From the NCBI GenBank assembly GCA_029219125.1, contig JAQXSU010000086.1, positions 1-14,297 of the forward strand: a stretch of 14,297 nucleotides of DNA. Reading direction: 5' to 3'. The translations under genes and the position numbers were made by a program. Below, one piece after another: positions 13,900 to 14,297 of this stretch. The first letter of the stretch is position 1. Every line of letters starts with the position of its first letter. This DNA comes from Bacillota bacterium (GTDB lineage: Bacteria > Bacillota > Clostridia > Peptostreptococcales > Anaerovoracaceae). The notes under the pieces are model-generated. The model was not told the DNA's origin. It searched no databases and saw only the letters and a program-made list of their open reading frames with translations.

Positions 13900-14297
13900 A
13901 TGGGTATGACAATGACACAGAAAATTCTGGCGGCACATGCCGGCCTGGACAGCGTAACTGCCGGCCAGCTGATCGAGTGCAGTCTGGATGTGGTAATGGC
14001 CAACGACATTACCGGACCGATGGCACTTCCGATTTTCCGCCAGATGGCCGACAAAGTTTTCGATAAGGATAAGGTCGTTCTGGTTCCGGACCATTACACA
14101 CCGAATAAGGATATCAAATCCGCCCAGAACGCAAGAGATATTCAGGACTTCTCCAGAGAGCAGGGCCTGACCAACCACATGGTGCAGGGTAAGTGCGGCG
14201 TAGAGCACGCGATCCTGCCGGAAAGAGGCATCGTGACCGCCGGCCAGGCCATCATCGGTGCGGACTCCCACACCTGTTCCTACGGTGCCCTGGGTGC
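13900..14297 (+). CDS. leuC: 3-isopropylmalate dehydratase large subunit (3' end outside window)
   Basis: The first 132 codons are present and the frame stays open to the window edge. The protein isomerises 2-isopropylmalate to 3-isopropylmalate with a [4Fe-4S] cluster, together with the small subunit LeuD, expected just downstream. It starts MGMTMTQKILAAHAG; VMANDITGPMAL, PDHYTPNKDIKSA, QGKCGVEHAILPERG and GADSHTCSYGALG are hallmarks of the homoaconitase (HacA/LeuC) group of about 420 residues found in Clostridia and archaea. AAGGAGG (13881-13887) lies 12 bases before the ATG at 13900; an ATG at 13906 would be further off. The three cluster cysteines lie beyond the window. Confidence 0.94.
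   Translation, partial: MGMTMTQKILAAHAGLDSVTAGQLIECSLDVVMANDITGPMALPIFRQMADKVFDKDKVVLVPDHYTPNKDIKSAQNARDIQDFSREQGLTNHMVQGKCGVEHAILPERGIVTAGQAIIGADSHTCSYGALG

Overview
The window looks like a chromosomal segment of an anaerobic Gram-positive Firmicute of the class Clostridia. The reasons are strong AGGAGG-type ribosome binding sites, sigma-A promoters close to consensus, intrinsic terminators with U-tracts, a medium-length ACT-domain threonine deaminase, and the long (type 2) form of LeuA next to a homoaconitase-type LeuC. Coding DNA is moderately GC-rich and the intergenic regions are clearly AT-rich. No genus can be named from this alone.

Layout from left to right. Positions 2-2794 (+) hold the 3' part of a large FtsX-type ABC transporter permease with a striking extracytoplasmic coiled-coil hairpin, closed by a clean terminator. 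Positions 2795-3331 form an AT-rich accessory gap. It holds a 98-bp inverted-repeat structure with two TTAGTC-N4-CTAA boxes, short tandem repeats, a stem-loop with a T-tract, and a 25-codon ORF that resembles the start of a truncated small membrane protein. Then comes a minus-strand unit reading right to left: a PaaI-like hotdog thioesterase, threonine deaminase (ilvA) and an NhaC-family antiporter. A sigma-A promoter lies at its head (6505-6533) and a terminator at its end (3270-3303). An unusual array of six 8-bp repeats lies between ilvA and the antiporter gene.

Positions 6750-11881 (-) hold the main branched-chain amino acid operon, ilvB-ilvN-ilvC-ilvD. It ends in a terminator at 6662-6701 and has a second terminator-like hairpin between ilvC and ilvD. 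From 12156 (+) the leucine genes leuA and leuC (cut by the window end) run divergently. The 274-bp region between ilvB and leuA carries back-to-back promoters with palindromes and repeats between them, and no T-box leader is seen.

Together the genes make 2-oxobutanoate from threonine (IlvA). They then carry 2-oxobutanoate and pyruvate through acetohydroxyacid synthase (IlvBN), ketol-acid reductoisomerase (IlvC) and dihydroxy-acid dehydratase (IlvD) towards isoleucine and valine. 2-oxoisovalerate branches off through LeuA and LeuC towards leucine. The enzymes are ordinary. The less ordinary content is in the control regions, the repeats, the small ORFs and the coiled coil of the permease. I did not find a convincing new multi-gene system.
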